Below are positions 16,789-25,598 of a stretch of 64,000 nucleotides of DNA, piece by piece. Made by a program: the position numbers and the translations under genes. Every line of letters begins with the position of its first letter. Within the stretch, counting starts at the first letter, position 1. The stretch spans positions 682,001-746,000 of the forward strand of contig NZ_CP027806.1 of assembly GCF_003353065.1 (NCBI RefSeq), written 5' to 3'. This DNA comes from Cyclonatronum proteinivorum. Its GTDB lineage: Bacteria > Bacteroidota > Rhodothermia > Balneolales > Cyclonatronaceae. The notes under the pieces were generated by a model, which made no database searches, was not told the DNA's origin, and saw only the letters and a program-made list of their open reading frames with translations.

Positions 16789-17958
16789 TTACCCCAGCGC
16801 CTGCGCCACATCGTTCAAAATATCGGTGTGATGCTCCAATCCGACCGCGATGCGGATGAGTCCCGGCGTGATGCCGACGGCAAGGCGCTCTTCCTCCGTG
16901 AGCTTGGAGTGCGTGGTCGTAGCGGGGTGCGTCACAATGGTGCGGGTGTCGCCGAGGTTGGCCGAGCGCGAAAGCATGGTGATGCGGTCCATAAACCGGA
17001 CAGCGCCCGAAATGCCGCCGCTGACTTCAAAACAGACGACGCCTCCGCCGCGCTTCATTTGCTTCAGCGCCAGTTCCCGCTGCGGATGGTCTTTATGGAA
17101 GGGGTACTTCACCCAACTCACCTTTGGGTGTTCGCCGAGAAAATCCGCGAGTTTTTCCGCATTGTCGCAGTGCCGCTCCATGCGAACCGGCAAAGTCTCC
17201 AGACTTTTGCTGAACAGCCACGCATTGAAAGGCGAGAGCGACGGACCTGTGTGGCGCATAAAGAAGCGAATCGGCTCGATGTATTTTTCGCTTCCGGCAA
17301 TTACCCCGCCAATAGCACGGCCCTGACCGTCAATAAACTTGGTGGCCGAGTGCTGAATGAGATCGGCCCCAAAGGCGATGGGTTGCTGCAGGTAGGGCGT
17401 GGCAAAGCAGTTGTCCACCAGGAAAATGAGATTGTGGGCTTTGGCCAGCTCTCCGGCCCACGCCAAATCGACCAAATCCAGGCCCGGATTGGAGGGCGTT
17501 TCCAGAAACAGCATTTTGGTTTCGGGACGAATCAGGGACTCCCAGCTTTCGGGTCGCGCCGTATCTGCGTAGGTGTAGCTGATGCCCCAGCGCGGCAGAA
17601 TCTGACTCAGAATCTGATGCGAAGACCCGAACAGCGAGCGCGACGCCAGCACATGATCGCCCTGATTGAGAAGTCCCGCAAGACAGCCAAACAGGGCCGC
17701 CATGCCCGAAGCCGCCGCAAGCCCGGACTCCGCCCCTTCCATCGCACAGATTTTCGCCACAAACTCATCGGTATTCGGGTTGGAGTAGCGGCTGTACACA
17801 TTGCCATCCACTTCATTCGCGAACAACGCCCGCGCATGCTCAGCGGAATCGAAGGTGAAGCCGGAGGTCATGTACAGCGGCACAGAATGCTCCCGCGCAG
17901 CACTGCCGGGAGCCTGAATACGGATGGCATCGGTTTCGAAATGACGGGAATCGGGCAT
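16789..17958 (-). CDS. metZ: O-succinylhomoserine sulfhydrylase / trans-sulfuration PLP enzyme
   Basis: This is a Cys/Met-metabolism PLP-dependent enzyme. Visible features are the N-terminal RHFETDAIR, YSRYSNPNTDEF, the GMAALFG turn, FLETPSNPGLDLVD, the Asp in VDNCFATP, the PLP lysine in SATKFIDGQGRAIGG, and SANLGDTRTIVTHPATTTHS near the C-terminus. The GQGR after the lysine favours O-succinylhomoserine sulfhydrylase over cystathionine gamma-synthase. It would make homocysteine from O-succinylhomoserine and sulfide. The ATG at 17958 starts at the conserved region; an in-frame extension to 18009 adds 17 unconserved residues. It converges on the K+ channel gene, only 9 bp apart. Confidence 0.85.
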   Translation of the reverse strand: MPDSRHFETDAIRIQAPGSAAREHSVPLYMTSGFTFDSAEHARALFANEVDGNVYSRYSNPNTDEFVAKICAMEGAESGLAAASGMAALFGCLAGLLNQGDHVLASRSLFGSSHQILSQILPRWGISYTYADTARPESWESLIRPETKMLFLETPSNPGLDLVDLAWAGELAKAHNLIFLVDNCFATPYLQQPIAFGADLIQHSATKFIDGQGRAIGGVIAGSEKYIEPIRFFMRHTGPSLSPFNAWLFSKSLETLPVRMERHCDNAEKLADFLGEHPKVSWVKYPFHKDHPQRELALKQMKRGGGVVCFEVSGGISGAVRFMDRITMLSRSANLGDTRTIVTHPATTTHSKLTEEERLAVGITPGLIRIAVGLEHHTDILNDVAQALG

Positions 17959-18275
17959 GGGGGAGTTCAGAAGGTTAGAGCGGTGTGTAAAATTAAGCTG
18001 TTCACCCAAAAAATGATAGGGATGTACGCACGAAGAAAAATGAAGTACAGTAGCTGACGGTTTTTAAACTACCTGTTTTTGCCGTCGCAATCTACCCTTG
18101 TATGTAGCGAGCCGCTTAGTAGTAGCGCGAATCAATATTTTCAAGCTTAATTGAATTGAGTACATTAGTATGGAGATTAAAGTCAATCTTAAAGCGATGA
18201 GCAAGGGCTATCTTTATGAAGTAGCCGATAATTGCTCAGCTTAATATTTTGCGAGAGTAAAAGCCCGGAATACCC

Positions 18276-19055
18276 ATGAATAAAACAGGTTTTTTTGAAA
18301 TTCGAATTTTTGGTAAGGTGGGAAGCATGGATCTAAAACCGGATCTCTTTGATATTAGGGATGTTGGTCGGTTGTTAGAGGTCGCGGAAAACTTGCTGTA
18401 CCCGGTTGAGAAGCGCGGACGCCCGACAATTAGTTATAGCGTTGAAAGTGGTTCCGTTTCACATCAGTTCCGGACATCTCTGCAGGTCATCATCGGACTT
18501 AACGCAGTTTTGGGGCAGGTAGCCATCCAAAAAAACATTGATTTCTTGGCACTTAACTCAGCCAAAGCCTTTGAAACGCTGCAAGCTACAGCCGATGAGA
18601 AGGGTTATGAAATCAGGTTACGTACCTCCCTGCCACAAACACACGAAATACAAATTGATAAAACAACCACTTACAGGCGCTTGTCATCAGTATGGGTTGA
18701 TGCCACCTTTTATTTTTATGGAAAAGTGACAAGTGCCGGCGGCAAAGAAAAGAGCAGTATTCGTATCAGCACCGTGGACTATGGAACTCTCAACATTCAG
18801 ACTCCAATAGATGTCCTGGCTCAATATGAACACAATATGCTTTATAAGGACATTGGAATTCACGCAAGCGGGAAGCAGCACTCGGAGACAGGCGATCTTG
18901 ATCTAAGCTCTTTGAAATTCGTTGAATTTATCGACTTCAGCCCCAAATATGATGCAGCCTATCTTGACGGGTTGATTGAGAAAGCTACCGGTTCATGGGC
19001 CGGAATAGACGATAAGCAAAAGTGGTTAAGAGAGGTGCGGGGCAGTTATGACTGA
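18276..19055 (+). CDS. Protein of unknown function paired with a PIN-domain gene (antitoxin candidate)
   Basis: I do not recognise a named family for this 259-residue protein. It has no signal peptide or membrane segment. Residues 1-125 look alpha/beta with several helices. Residues 140-215 look beta-rich (FYFYGKVTSAGG, SIRISTVDYGTLNIQTP, IHASGKQHSETG), OB- or barrel-like. The end, KYDAAYLDGLIEKATGSW, is helical. The last 8 nt overlap the start of the PIN-domain gene, so the two are translationally coupled. That arrangement suggests a toxin-antitoxin-like pair, though the protein is much larger than usual PIN antitoxins. The gap upstream (18010-18275) holds no gene. Confidence 0.6.
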   Translation: MNKTGFFEIRIFGKVGSMDLKPDLFDIRDVGRLLEVAENLLYPVEKRGRPTISYSVESGSVSHQFRTSLQVIIGLNAVLGQVAIQKNIDFLALNSAKAFETLQATADEKGYEIRLRTSLPQTHEIQIDKTTTYRRLSSVWVDATFYFYGKVTSAGGKEKSSIRISTVDYGTLNIQTPIDVLAQYEHNMLYKDIGIHASGKQHSETGDLDLSSLKFVEFIDFSPKYDAAYLDGLIEKATGSWAGIDDKQKWLREVRGSYD

Positions 19056-19527
19056 AAATGGCGCTTTTTGTGACACCAGCTTCTTTATCCGCTTGCTGGA
19101 TAAAACCGATCCCTTACATATAAATGCAAGAAACTACTATCAGTATTTGCTTGAAAATAACAAAGAGCTCTACGTCAGTACTATTGCAGTTGCAGAATAC
19201 TGTGTGGGTGGAAGAGTTGATGCACTGCCCATTAAAAACCTCAAAATTGTTGCATTTAATCTTCATCACGCTGAAAGGGCAGGGGAATTAGCCCAAATTG
19301 TTTTCAGACATAAAAACAAACTTCGGTACAAGGAAAGGAATATTATTCCAAATGATACAAAGCTCTTCACGCAGTCAGACCTCGAAAAACAAGCGGGTAT
19401 TTACCTTTCCTCAGACAGCGAGAGCCTGAAAATCTACAGACTTCTGAATCAATACGTGGCGCTCGATTTCAGATTTGTGGATATAAATACGCCCTATGAT
19501 CAGGCATTTGGTGTGTTTCGGTTGTAA
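19048..19527 (+). CDS. PIN-domain protein (VapC-like ribonuclease candidate)
   Basis: The 159-residue protein begins GAFCDTSFFIRLLDKTDPLHINARNYY, with the conserved first Asp of PIN domains and the T/S after it. It continues with VSTIAVAEYC, carrying the conserved Glu. A later Asp lies in IIPNDTKLF. The C-terminal acidic residue of the active site is less obvious (RFVDINTPYD). PIN domains are Mg-dependent RNases, often toxins. It overlaps the preceding gene by 8 nt. The spacing of the acidic residues is wider than in compact VapC, because an insertion (about residues 90-130) separates the core. Confidence 0.75.
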   Translation: MTENGAFCDTSFFIRLLDKTDPLHINARNYYQYLLENNKELYVSTIAVAEYCVGGRVDALPIKNLKIVAFNLHHAERAGELAQIVFRHKNKLRYKERNIIPNDTKLFTQSDLEKQAGIYLSSDSESLKIYRLLNQYVALDFRFVDINTPYDQAFGVFRL

Positions 19528-19678
19528 CCCGTTTATCAGCAGGGAAACAGAACTTTATCATCCATTTCCATCTTTAGCTGACGCTCAGCTTTACAACAGA
19601 AAAAATCATCATTAGCTCTTTTTTATATTACGGAAGCAAACAGAACTATCCATCAACCCCAATCACACCCCCAATACC

Positions 19679-20680
19679 ATGCAATACAGATTTTTAGGAA
19701 AATCAGGACTCAAAGTTTCGGCCCTTTCATTCGGCTCGTGGGTCACTTTCGGAGAGCAGGTCGATACCGGCCTGGCGTATGAGCAGATGAAGGCCGCCTA
19801 CGATGCGGGCGTCAATTTTTTTGACAATGCGGAGGCCTACGAAAACGGCAAATCAGAAGAGATCATGGGGCAGGTGCTCCGCAAGGCCGGCTGGAAACGG
19901 TCGGATCTGGTGATCTCCACGAAAATATTCTGGGGTGGTGAAGGACCCAATGATACCGGACTCTCCTTCAAGCACATCAAAGAAGGAACCGAGGCTGCCC
20001 TGAAGCGCATGCAGCTTGATTATGTGGATTTGCTGTTTTGTCACCGGCCCGATCTGCACACGCCGATGGAAGAAACCGTGTGGGCCATGGATCAGATGAT
20101 CCGCGAAGGCAAGGCCCTGTACTGGGGCACGAGCGAGTGGAGTGCCGAAGAAATCCGGATGGCGTACGAAATCGCCCGGCGCGAACATCTGCGCCCACCG
20201 CTGATGGAGCAGCCGCAGTACAACATGTTTCACCGGGAGCGGGTCGAGCAGGAGTACGCCCGCCTGTACCGGGATATCGGGCTTGGCACGACGATCTGGA
20301 GTCCGCTTGCGAGCGGGTTACTCACCGGAAAGTACAACGACGGCATCCCGGAGGGCTCGCGTCTTCATCTCGAGAAATACAGCTGGCTGCGAAAGGCGCT
20401 TCTCGAAACGGAAGAAGGTCGTGCCAAACTCGAAAAAGTCAAACAGCTCGCACCGCTTGCCGCCGATTTGGGTATCACCCTGCCTCAAATGGCGCTGGCC
20501 TGGTGCCTCAAAAATCCGGATGTCAGTACGGTTATTACCGGAGCCTCAACGGTTGAGCAGGTGAAACAAAACATGAGCGCGATGGACGCGGTAGCCAAAC
20601 TCGACGACAGCGCCATGGAGCGCATCGAAGCCATCCTCAGCAACAAACCCTCCGCCGCACCCGACTGGCGGGAAATGTAG
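19679..20680 (+). CDS. Aldo/keto reductase, Kv channel beta-subunit-like (AKR6)
   Basis: The 333-residue TIM-barrel oxidoreductase uses NADPH. The catalytic tetrad is visible: Asp and Tyr in [18 protein letters not shown], Lys in [10 protein letters not shown], and His in [12 protein letters not shown]. The Kv-beta-type features [36 protein letters not shown] and [12 protein letters not shown] are present. It probably reduces aldehydes. A strong terminator follows. Its nearness to a Kv-like channel gene (3 kb) is suggestive, but two other transcription units lie between. Confidence 0.93.
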   Translation: MQYRFLGKSGLKVSALSFGSWVTFGEQVDTGLAYEQMKAAYDAGVNFFDNAEAYENGKSEEIMGQVLRKAGWKRSDLVISTKIFWGGEGPNDTGLSFKHIKEGTEAALKRMQLDYVDLLFCHRPDLHTPMEETVWAMDQMIREGKALYWGTSEWSAEEIRMAYEIARREHLRPPLMEQPQYNMFHRERVEQEYARLYRDIGLGTTIWSPLASGLLTGKYNDGIPEGSRLHLEKYSWLRKALLETEEGRAKLEKVKQLAPLAADLGITLPQMALAWCLKNPDVSTVITGASTVEQVKQNMSAMDAVAKLDDSAMERIEAILSNKPSAAPDWREM

Positions 20681-20712
20681 TTCGGTTTTTTGGAATGCAA
20701 CCAAGTGTCCGT

Positions 20713-20757
20713 AAAGCCGGGGAGGAGCAAGCAATCTGCTGCCTCCCCGGCTTTTTT
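20713..20757 (+). terminator. Strong terminator after the aldo/keto reductase gene
   Basis: The stem AAAGCCGGGGAGG/CCTCCCCGGCTTT, with further GC pairing near the loop, is followed by TTTTTTT. It sits 32 nt after the stop. Confidence 0.9.
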
Positions 20758-20921
20758 TGAGATGTCGTTCATTCACAGGGCGCTTTTCGGACAAGTCGTT
20801 ATCAGCGAAAAATTAAATCCGTGTTGTTACCAACAACTGCACAGCTGTCCAAAACGATTTAAAATCTGGGAAATACCGATTCGTGCGGCTGTTTAGGACA
20901 GATTATATCGATTTTAGCAAA

Positions 20922-22106
20922 TCAATCCCCCCACTCAAATAAACTCATCTGTATGGGGGCTGTTTCAACAACGGTTTCTGGTGGTTTAAAAGGCTCGTTC
21001 AGCAGTTTTTGCAGATCAAACTTCACGAACAGGTTTACCCGAAGAAAGGCAACCATGTTGGACAAACACCAGCCATAGGTTGCGATGGCCTTCATGTACT
21101 TCAGGATCAGGATCGTAATCATTGCTGTCCAAATCTGAATAAGCACGGCATTGGTCGTGGTACCCAGAAATGATTTGATTTTGAGTAGCTGCTTGATGTC
21201 TTTGAAGAACTGTTCGATATCCCAACGGGCTCTGTACAGCTCACTGATGGTGTTTGCTGTCCAGGAAAACTGGTTGGTGATCAGTTCGATGGTTTGATCT
21301 TTTTCGGCGTCATAAGCCACCACCCGGCGTAATTTAGCAGGATAGTTCTTATAGCTTTCAGGCTTGCTCAGTTCGACATATTCATCGATGAGTATGTGCT
21401 GATGGCGGTTGTCTGGCAGAGGTTTTTCGGCGAGCCGCTTGAACTGGACAGATTTTTTAAGGCGTATCACAAAATAGCTGCCCTCGGTTTTCCATCGGTA
21501 CAAGGTCGGAAAATCAACATAAGCGCGGTCGGCAACGACTACTGAATCCGCTGGCAACGACAATGTTTTGGCAACAGTGGAGTCGTGCGGCTTGCCATCG
21601 GTCATCTGTATAAAAACCGGCAGGCAACCGTCATAATCCAGCAGGGTATGTAGTTTTATGGCGCCCTTCTTTTTGCGGAATTTGGCCCAATCGTACAGAC
21701 CCAGACATAAACTGATGGTCGTTGAATCCAACAGCAGGATCTTGCTTTTGATCCTGAAGCGGGTTTGTCGGAAACGCCCCATTGCAGCCAGTTTCTTCAT
21801 CATCACAAAGTAGTAGTCTTTGAAAAGGCCCCACTCGCGATGCTTATTTTGATAGGAAAGCGAGGATTTACAAGGTGCTCTGTTGACACCTAAATGGTTA
21901 AGATTGCCACTGGAGGATTTTAACCCGTTACAAACATCTCGCAGGGAACTTAACTTGGAGAACTGGCAAAACAGCATAGTCACCAAATGAGTCCAGCTGG
22001 TAATACCTTTAACATGTTTGTCTGAACTGTATTTTTTAACCAGCTTTTTGAAGCCTGGTCGGTCCAGGGTCTGCATAATCTGCGCAAATAACGTTACATT
22101 GGCCAT
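20922..22106 (-). CDS. IS4 family transposase (DUF4372 N-terminal domain)
   Basis: The 394-residue DDE transposase is intact. The N-terminal DUF4372-type domain (TLFAQIMQTLDRPGFKKLV ... WTHLVTMLFCQFSKLSSLRDV) precedes the catalytic core. The first Asp is in LLLDSTTISL, the second in VVADRAYVDF, and the Glu in the IS4 signature YRARWDIEQFFKDIKQ (Y-2-R-3-E-6-K). No frameshift or stop interrupts it, so it may still be active. Confidence 0.95.
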   Translation of the reverse strand: MANVTLFAQIMQTLDRPGFKKLVKKYSSDKHVKGITSWTHLVTMLFCQFSKLSSLRDVCNGLKSSSGNLNHLGVNRAPCKSSLSYQNKHREWGLFKDYYFVMMKKLAAMGRFRQTRFRIKSKILLLDSTTISLCLGLYDWAKFRKKKGAIKLHTLLDYDGCLPVFIQMTDGKPHDSTVAKTLSLPADSVVVADRAYVDFPTLYRWKTEGSYFVIRLKKSVQFKRLAEKPLPDNRHQHILIDEYVELSKPESYKNYPAKLRRVVAYDAEKDQTIELITNQFSWTANTISELYRARWDIEQFFKDIKQLLKIKSFLGTTTNAVLIQIWTAMITILILKYMKAIATYGWCLSNMVAFLRVNLFVKFDLQKLLNEPFKPPETVVETAPIQMSLFEWGD

Positions 22107-22148
22107 AGTCAGTGATATTTTAGGTTGGGTAGGACCTCCTAAAATAAC

Positions 22149-22170
22149 AAAGCCCCGGCTTCGGGGCTTT
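22149..22170. terminator. Hairpin inside the IS between its right end and the transposase start
   Basis: AAAGCCCCG/CGGGGCTTT with a 4-nt loop lies upstream of the transposase gene on the minus strand. IS elements often place such a hairpin there to block read-through transcription or translation entering from flanking DNA. The T-run is short, so an RNA structural role is as likely as termination. Confidence 0.6.
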
Positions 22171-22382
22171 CACTGGCTACTTTTCAAACGTTTTGGACAG
22201 ATGTGCAACAACTGGTGTGTATGGCTCCACAAAAAAACGGATTATCCGGTTCAACACCGACAACTCCCATGCCATCAACGCCTCGTGCCCGTGCCCTGTA
22301 GGGGCACCCTGTGGGTAGAAAGCCGAGACGCCTCCCCGATTTATTGCGTGCCGTAGGTACGCCATGTGCCTGCGGGCGTCAG

Positions 22383-22477
22383 CAAAAAAAGCAAGGGACC
22401 TGTCTTTGATTTGGGGGTTCTGATCTTCCACGAAAGACCTTGATGTTCACGGAGTTTTCCCCAAAAAAAGAAAAAGC
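22383..22477 (-). repeat. Dispersed intergenic repeat, copy 4 (inverted)
   Basis: On the minus strand it reads GCTTTTTCTTTTTTTGGGG, then ACTCCGTGAACATCAAGG, TCTTTCGTGG, and CCCAAATCAAAGACAGG, ending CCCTTGCTTTTTTTG. It is the closest match to copy 5 at 25.1 kb. It is antisense to both flanking genes, unlike most other copies. Confidence 0.75.
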
Positions 22478-22622
22478 GGGCTTGGCAAGGCAGCCGGTTG
22501 CAGGCTCACTTTTTTTGGAATGAACCTGCCCAAAAGTGCCCGAAAACCGATATGTTGCGGCTTTGCTTGGCGGGCGTGCTGCGGTGCGGGTAGCGGTTAA
22601 AACGCACGGATCGTAATCGCGG

Positions 22623-22856
22623 TTAACCCGCATTATTCACCAAGAAATTTTCTTGCTGGCAAGGCGAAGCTGAAAACTCGGCGGAGGGGTACCTAAGTAC
22701 CCTGAGCATGAGTTTTCAGCTTCAACGCCGCCAGCGGGGAAATTTCGCAGCCTTTACACCACACCCAAATTTGGGCTTCAAGTGTTTTTCGTTAAGCCCA
22801 ACTTAAACTATTATTTAGCATATTAATCCTGTTTAATTGTGAATAATGCGGGTTAA
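22623..22856. mobile_element. MITE-like palindromic element with perfect 18-bp terminal inverted repeats
   Basis: The ends TTAACCCGCATTATTCAC (22623-22640) and GTGAATAATGCGGGTTAA (22839-22856) are perfect inverted repeats bounding 234 bp with no gene. Inside, 22644-22746 forms a long imperfect palindrome. Its outer arms are GAAATTT/AAATTTC, then GCTGGC/GCCAGC, a perfect 14-bp inner arm GAAGCTGAAAACTC/GAGTTTTCAGCTTC, and GGGTAC/GTACCC at the tip. No transposase is inside, and no clear target duplication is seen outside. The right end abuts the oligopeptidase gene and supplies an artificial upstream ATG at 22846. Confidence 0.75.
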
Positions 22857-22914
22857 GGCTGTACTTTCATCAAAATACATCATCAAACTTTATGCTGCCC
22901 GATGCGCACTGATT

Positions 22915-25014
22915 ATGAACGAACTGAACCAACATCGCAAACACAGCTCCGGACCCGCTTTTCCGGAAGGCATTCAGCCGCCGGTTGCGCGGCAGATTCC
23001 GGTTGAACTGAGCATGCACGGGCACACCCGCATCGATCCGTTTTTCTGGATGAAAGACCGCGATAATCCGGCTGTAATCGACTACCTGAAGGCCGAAAAT
23101 GATTATCTCAAGGCCATAACGGGGCACACGGACGCCTTTCAGGAAGCGCTGTTCAGCGAGATGCGGGCGCGGATTAAGGAAGATGACAGCTCGGTGCCGT
23201 ATTTCCTGAACGGCTATTTTTACTACACCCGCTACGAAGAAGGGCAGGAGTATCCGATCTATGCCCGGCGTTTTGAGACCATGGAATCCGATGAAGAAAT
23301 CATTCTGAACGTAAATGAGCTCGCCGAAGGGCAGTCGTACACTTCGGTTGGCGGCGTTTCCGTTAGTAATGACGCCCGCCTGCTCGCTTTTTCGGTCGAT
23401 CATGTGGGGCGGCGGATTTACACTATCCGGTTCAAAAACCTGGAGACCGGTGCGTTTCTCGAAGATGAAATCCCGGACGTGACCGGTAATCTGAGCTGGG
23501 CCGCCGATAACGCCACCATCTTCTACAGCAAACAGGATCCCCAAACCCTGCGCTCGTATCAGATATATCGTCACCGCCTTGGCAGCAATCCGGCAGCGAA
23601 CGCGCTGGTGTTTCAGGAAGATGACGAGACCTTTACCACCTACGTGAAGCGCACGAAATCGCGCGCGTACATCATGCTGGTTTCGTACAGCACGGTCAGC
23701 ACCGAGTACCGTTTTATCCCCGCAGATAAGCCGACGGCTACCCCTGAGCTGCTGCAGGCGCGGGCACGGCACCACGAATATTTTGCGGACCATTTCGGGG
23801 ATCATTTCTACATCCGCACCAATCACGAAGCGCAGAATTTCCGGCTCATGCGCGTGCCGGTCGCTGCGCCGGGCATGGCGAACTGGGAGGAAATCATCCC
23901 GCACCGACCGGATGTGCTGCTCGAAGGCATTGACATATTTGCCCGGTACCTCGTGCTCAGTGAAGTGCAGAACGGCCTACCGGTGATCCGAATCCGCGAG
24001 TGGGAAAGCGGCGCGGAGCACTACATGGCTTTTGATGAGCCCGCCTACCTCGCCTATACGACGACCAATCTCGCGTTCGATACGCCGGTGCTGCGCTACG
24101 GCTACACCTCCCTCACTACGCCGAACTCCATCTACGAATACAACATGGAAACCCGCGCGCATACGCTCCTGAAGCAACAGGAAGTGCGCGGTGATTTCAG
24201 CCGGGAAAACTACGTGACGGAACGACATTTCGCTACCGCTGCCGACGGCACCCGCATTCCGGTGTCGCTCGTGTACCGCAAAGGGCTGCGCAAAAACGGG
24301 CAGAATCCGCTGCTGCAGTACGGCTACGGCTCCTACGGCTACAGCATGCCGCCGACCTTCAGCAGTGCGCGCCTGAGTTTGCTCGACCGCGGATTCGCGT
24401 TTGCCATCGCGCACGTGCGGGGCGGCGAAGAGATGGGGCGCGCGTGGTATGAGCAAGGCAAGCTCGAAAACAAGATGAACACCTTTACCGATTTTATCGC
24501 GGTTTCCGAATATCTGATCGCGCAGCGCTTCACCAACCCCTCACAGCTCTACGCGATGGGCGGCAGCGCCGGCGGCCTGCTTGTGGGCGCGGTCATGAAC
24601 CTGCGGCCCGACCTCTACAACGGCATTGTCGCGCAGGTCCCCTTCGTGGATGTGGTCACGACCATGCTCGACGACAGCATCCCCCTCACCACCGGCGAGT
24701 ACGACGAGTGGGGCAATCCCAACGACCCGCATTTTTATGAAATCATGCTGGCCTACTCCCCCTACGATCAGGTCAGCGCGCAGGCTTACCCGCACCTGCT
24801 CGTGACCTCCGGCCTGCACGACTCGCAGGTGCAGTACTGGGAGCCGACCAAATGGGTGGCCCGCCTCCGCGAGCGGAACACCTCGGAAAACGTCATCCTG
24901 CTCAACACCAACATGGATGCCGGTCACGGCGGCGCCTCCGGACGCTTTCAGCGCCTGTGCGAAGTCGCCATGGAATACGCCTTCCTGCTCGAACTCGAAG
25001 GCATTCGCAGCTAA
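22915..25014 (+). CDS. ptrB: Oligopeptidase B (S9 family serine peptidase)
   Basis: This is a prolyl-oligopeptidase family enzyme of about 699 residues that cleaves short peptides after basic residues. The N-terminal RIDPFFWMKDRDNPAVIDYLKAEN block precedes a seven-bladed propeller (about 80-400) and then the alpha/beta hydrolase domain. The nucleophile Ser is in AMGGSAGGLLVGAVMN, the Asp region around VTSGLHDSQVQYWEPTKW, and the His in DAGHGGASGR. There is no signal peptide, so it is cytosolic. The frame is open from 22846, but that ATG lies in the terminal repeat of the MITE-like element. The ATG at 22915 is the likely start. A dispersed repeat follows 70 nt after the stop. Confidence 0.93.
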   Translation: MNELNQHRKHSSGPAFPEGIQPPVARQIPVELSMHGHTRIDPFFWMKDRDNPAVIDYLKAENDYLKAITGHTDAFQEALFSEMRARIKEDDSSVPYFLNGYFYYTRYEEGQEYPIYARRFETMESDEEIILNVNELAEGQSYTSVGGVSVSNDARLLAFSVDHVGRRIYTIRFKNLETGAFLEDEIPDVTGNLSWAADNATIFYSKQDPQTLRSYQIYRHRLGSNPAANALVFQEDDETFTTYVKRTKSRAYIMLVSYSTVSTEYRFIPADKPTATPELLQARARHHEYFADHFGDHFYIRTNHEAQNFRLMRVPVAAPGMANWEEIIPHRPDVLLEGIDIFARYLVLSEVQNGLPVIRIREWESGAEHYMAFDEPAYLAYTTTNLAFDTPVLRYGYTSLTTPNSIYEYNMETRAHTLLKQQEVRGDFSRENYVTERHFATAADGTRIPVSLVYRKGLRKNGQNPLLQYGYGSYGYSMPPTFSSARLSLLDRGFAFAIAHVRGGEEMGRAWYEQGKLENKMNTFTDFIAVSEYLIAQRFTNPSQLYAMGGSAGGLLVGAVMNLRPDLYNGIVAQVPFVDVVTTMLDDSIPLTTGEYDEWGNPNDPHFYEIMLAYSPYDQVSAQAYPHLLVTSGLHDSQVQYWEPTKWVARLRERNTSENVILLNTNMDAGHGGASGRFQRLCEVAMEYAFLLELEGIRS

Positions 25015-25083
25015 ACTGCTCGCCTGTTCCCGGTGCCGCTTCGTGCAGGATGGGGCTGAAACCCGGCGTTATAGGCATTTCCG

Positions 25084-25177
25084 GCTTTTTTATTTTTTGG
25101 GTAAAACTCCGAGAACATCAAGGTCTTTCGAGGCAGATCGAATACCCCAAATCAAAGACAGGTCCCTTGCTTTTTGT
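25084..25177 (+). repeat. Dispersed intergenic repeat, copy 5
   Basis: It runs GCTTTTTTATTTTTTGGG, ACTCCGAGAACATCAAGG, TCTTTCGAGGCAGATC, CCCCAAATCAAAGACAGG, and CCCTTGCTTTTTG. Internal pairings TTTGGG/CCCAAA and GTCTTT/AAAGAC are possible. It is in the sense of ptrB. The remaining 25178-25418 stretch shows only A/T-rich sequence that presumably holds the TA promoter. Confidence 0.75.
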
Positions 25178-25418
25178 GGGCAGGCCAAGCTTCTGGTGGG
25201 GGAAGGGGAAGGTTGGGGTTGACCTAAGTTTACTCGTTAATGGATGGACTCTTGTCACCGATTCTCAGGATTAGCTAATAACCTTGGTGTGAGCGAGAAA
25301 AGAGGGATTGAAACAGATGTGATTTTACCCGGAACTTGATTTATTAGCGGGCTAATGGATATTATCTTGCTTAGAAGATGACAGTATCAAAACTTAAACC
25401 ATATCTCCTGGCTTCAAA

Positions 25419-25598
25419 ATGGAACTGAAAGCGGAAATCACAGAAATCGTAAATAATTTGCCGGATGAAGCTTTAGAAGAGTTGCTGGCTTATCTGAAGC
25501 AGGTGGAAAAAAGAACTGCTGAAAAGTCCAGGAGAGCGGCTGACCTAAAAAAAATTTTAGCGGAAGACCGAGAGCTTCTTGATAAACTGTCAAAATGA
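25419..25598 (+). CDS. Small antitoxin candidate (DUF2281-like, 59 aa)
   Basis: This 59-codon frame overlaps the Doc-type toxin by 4 nt (ATGA). Its sequence (AEITEIVNNLPDEALEELLAYLKQVEKR) resembles DUF2281-type small antitoxins, which have the LPEELLxEVLDFIEFL motif, and is followed by a charged helix. It is likely the cognate antitoxin. It has no DNA-binding motif of its own that I can see. Confidence 0.75.
   Translation: MELKAEITEIVNNLPDEALEELLAYLKQVEKRTAEKSRRAADLKKILAEDRELLDKLSK

Larger units (their letters stand above)
20840..22205 (-). mobile_element. Complete IS4-family insertion sequence (1366 bp) with 9-bp target duplication
   Basis: The left end reads CACAGCTGTCCAAAACG and the right end, reverse-complemented, reads CACATCTGTCCAAAACG. 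Pairing extends to 25 bp with three mismatches. The 9-bp direct repeat CAACAACTG flanks the element at 20831-20839 and 22206-22214, which is a clean target-site duplication. One intact transposase gene fills the element. The insertion separates the aldo/keto reductase terminator from the region upstream of oligopeptidase B. Confidence 0.92.

Noticed and set aside
16828-18057. 409-aa plus-strand frame opposite the sulfhydrylase gene
   Set aside because: The PLP enzyme on the minus strand is clearly real; the plus frame has low-complexity basic sequence and no motif.
18171-18245. 24-codon frame before the PIN-pair operon
   Set aside because: Too short, with no ribosome binding site or conserved character.
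22846-22914. ATG at 22846 as the start of oligopeptidase B
   Set aside because: It lies inside the terminal inverted repeat of the MITE-like element and adds unconserved residues; the ATG at 22915 is better.
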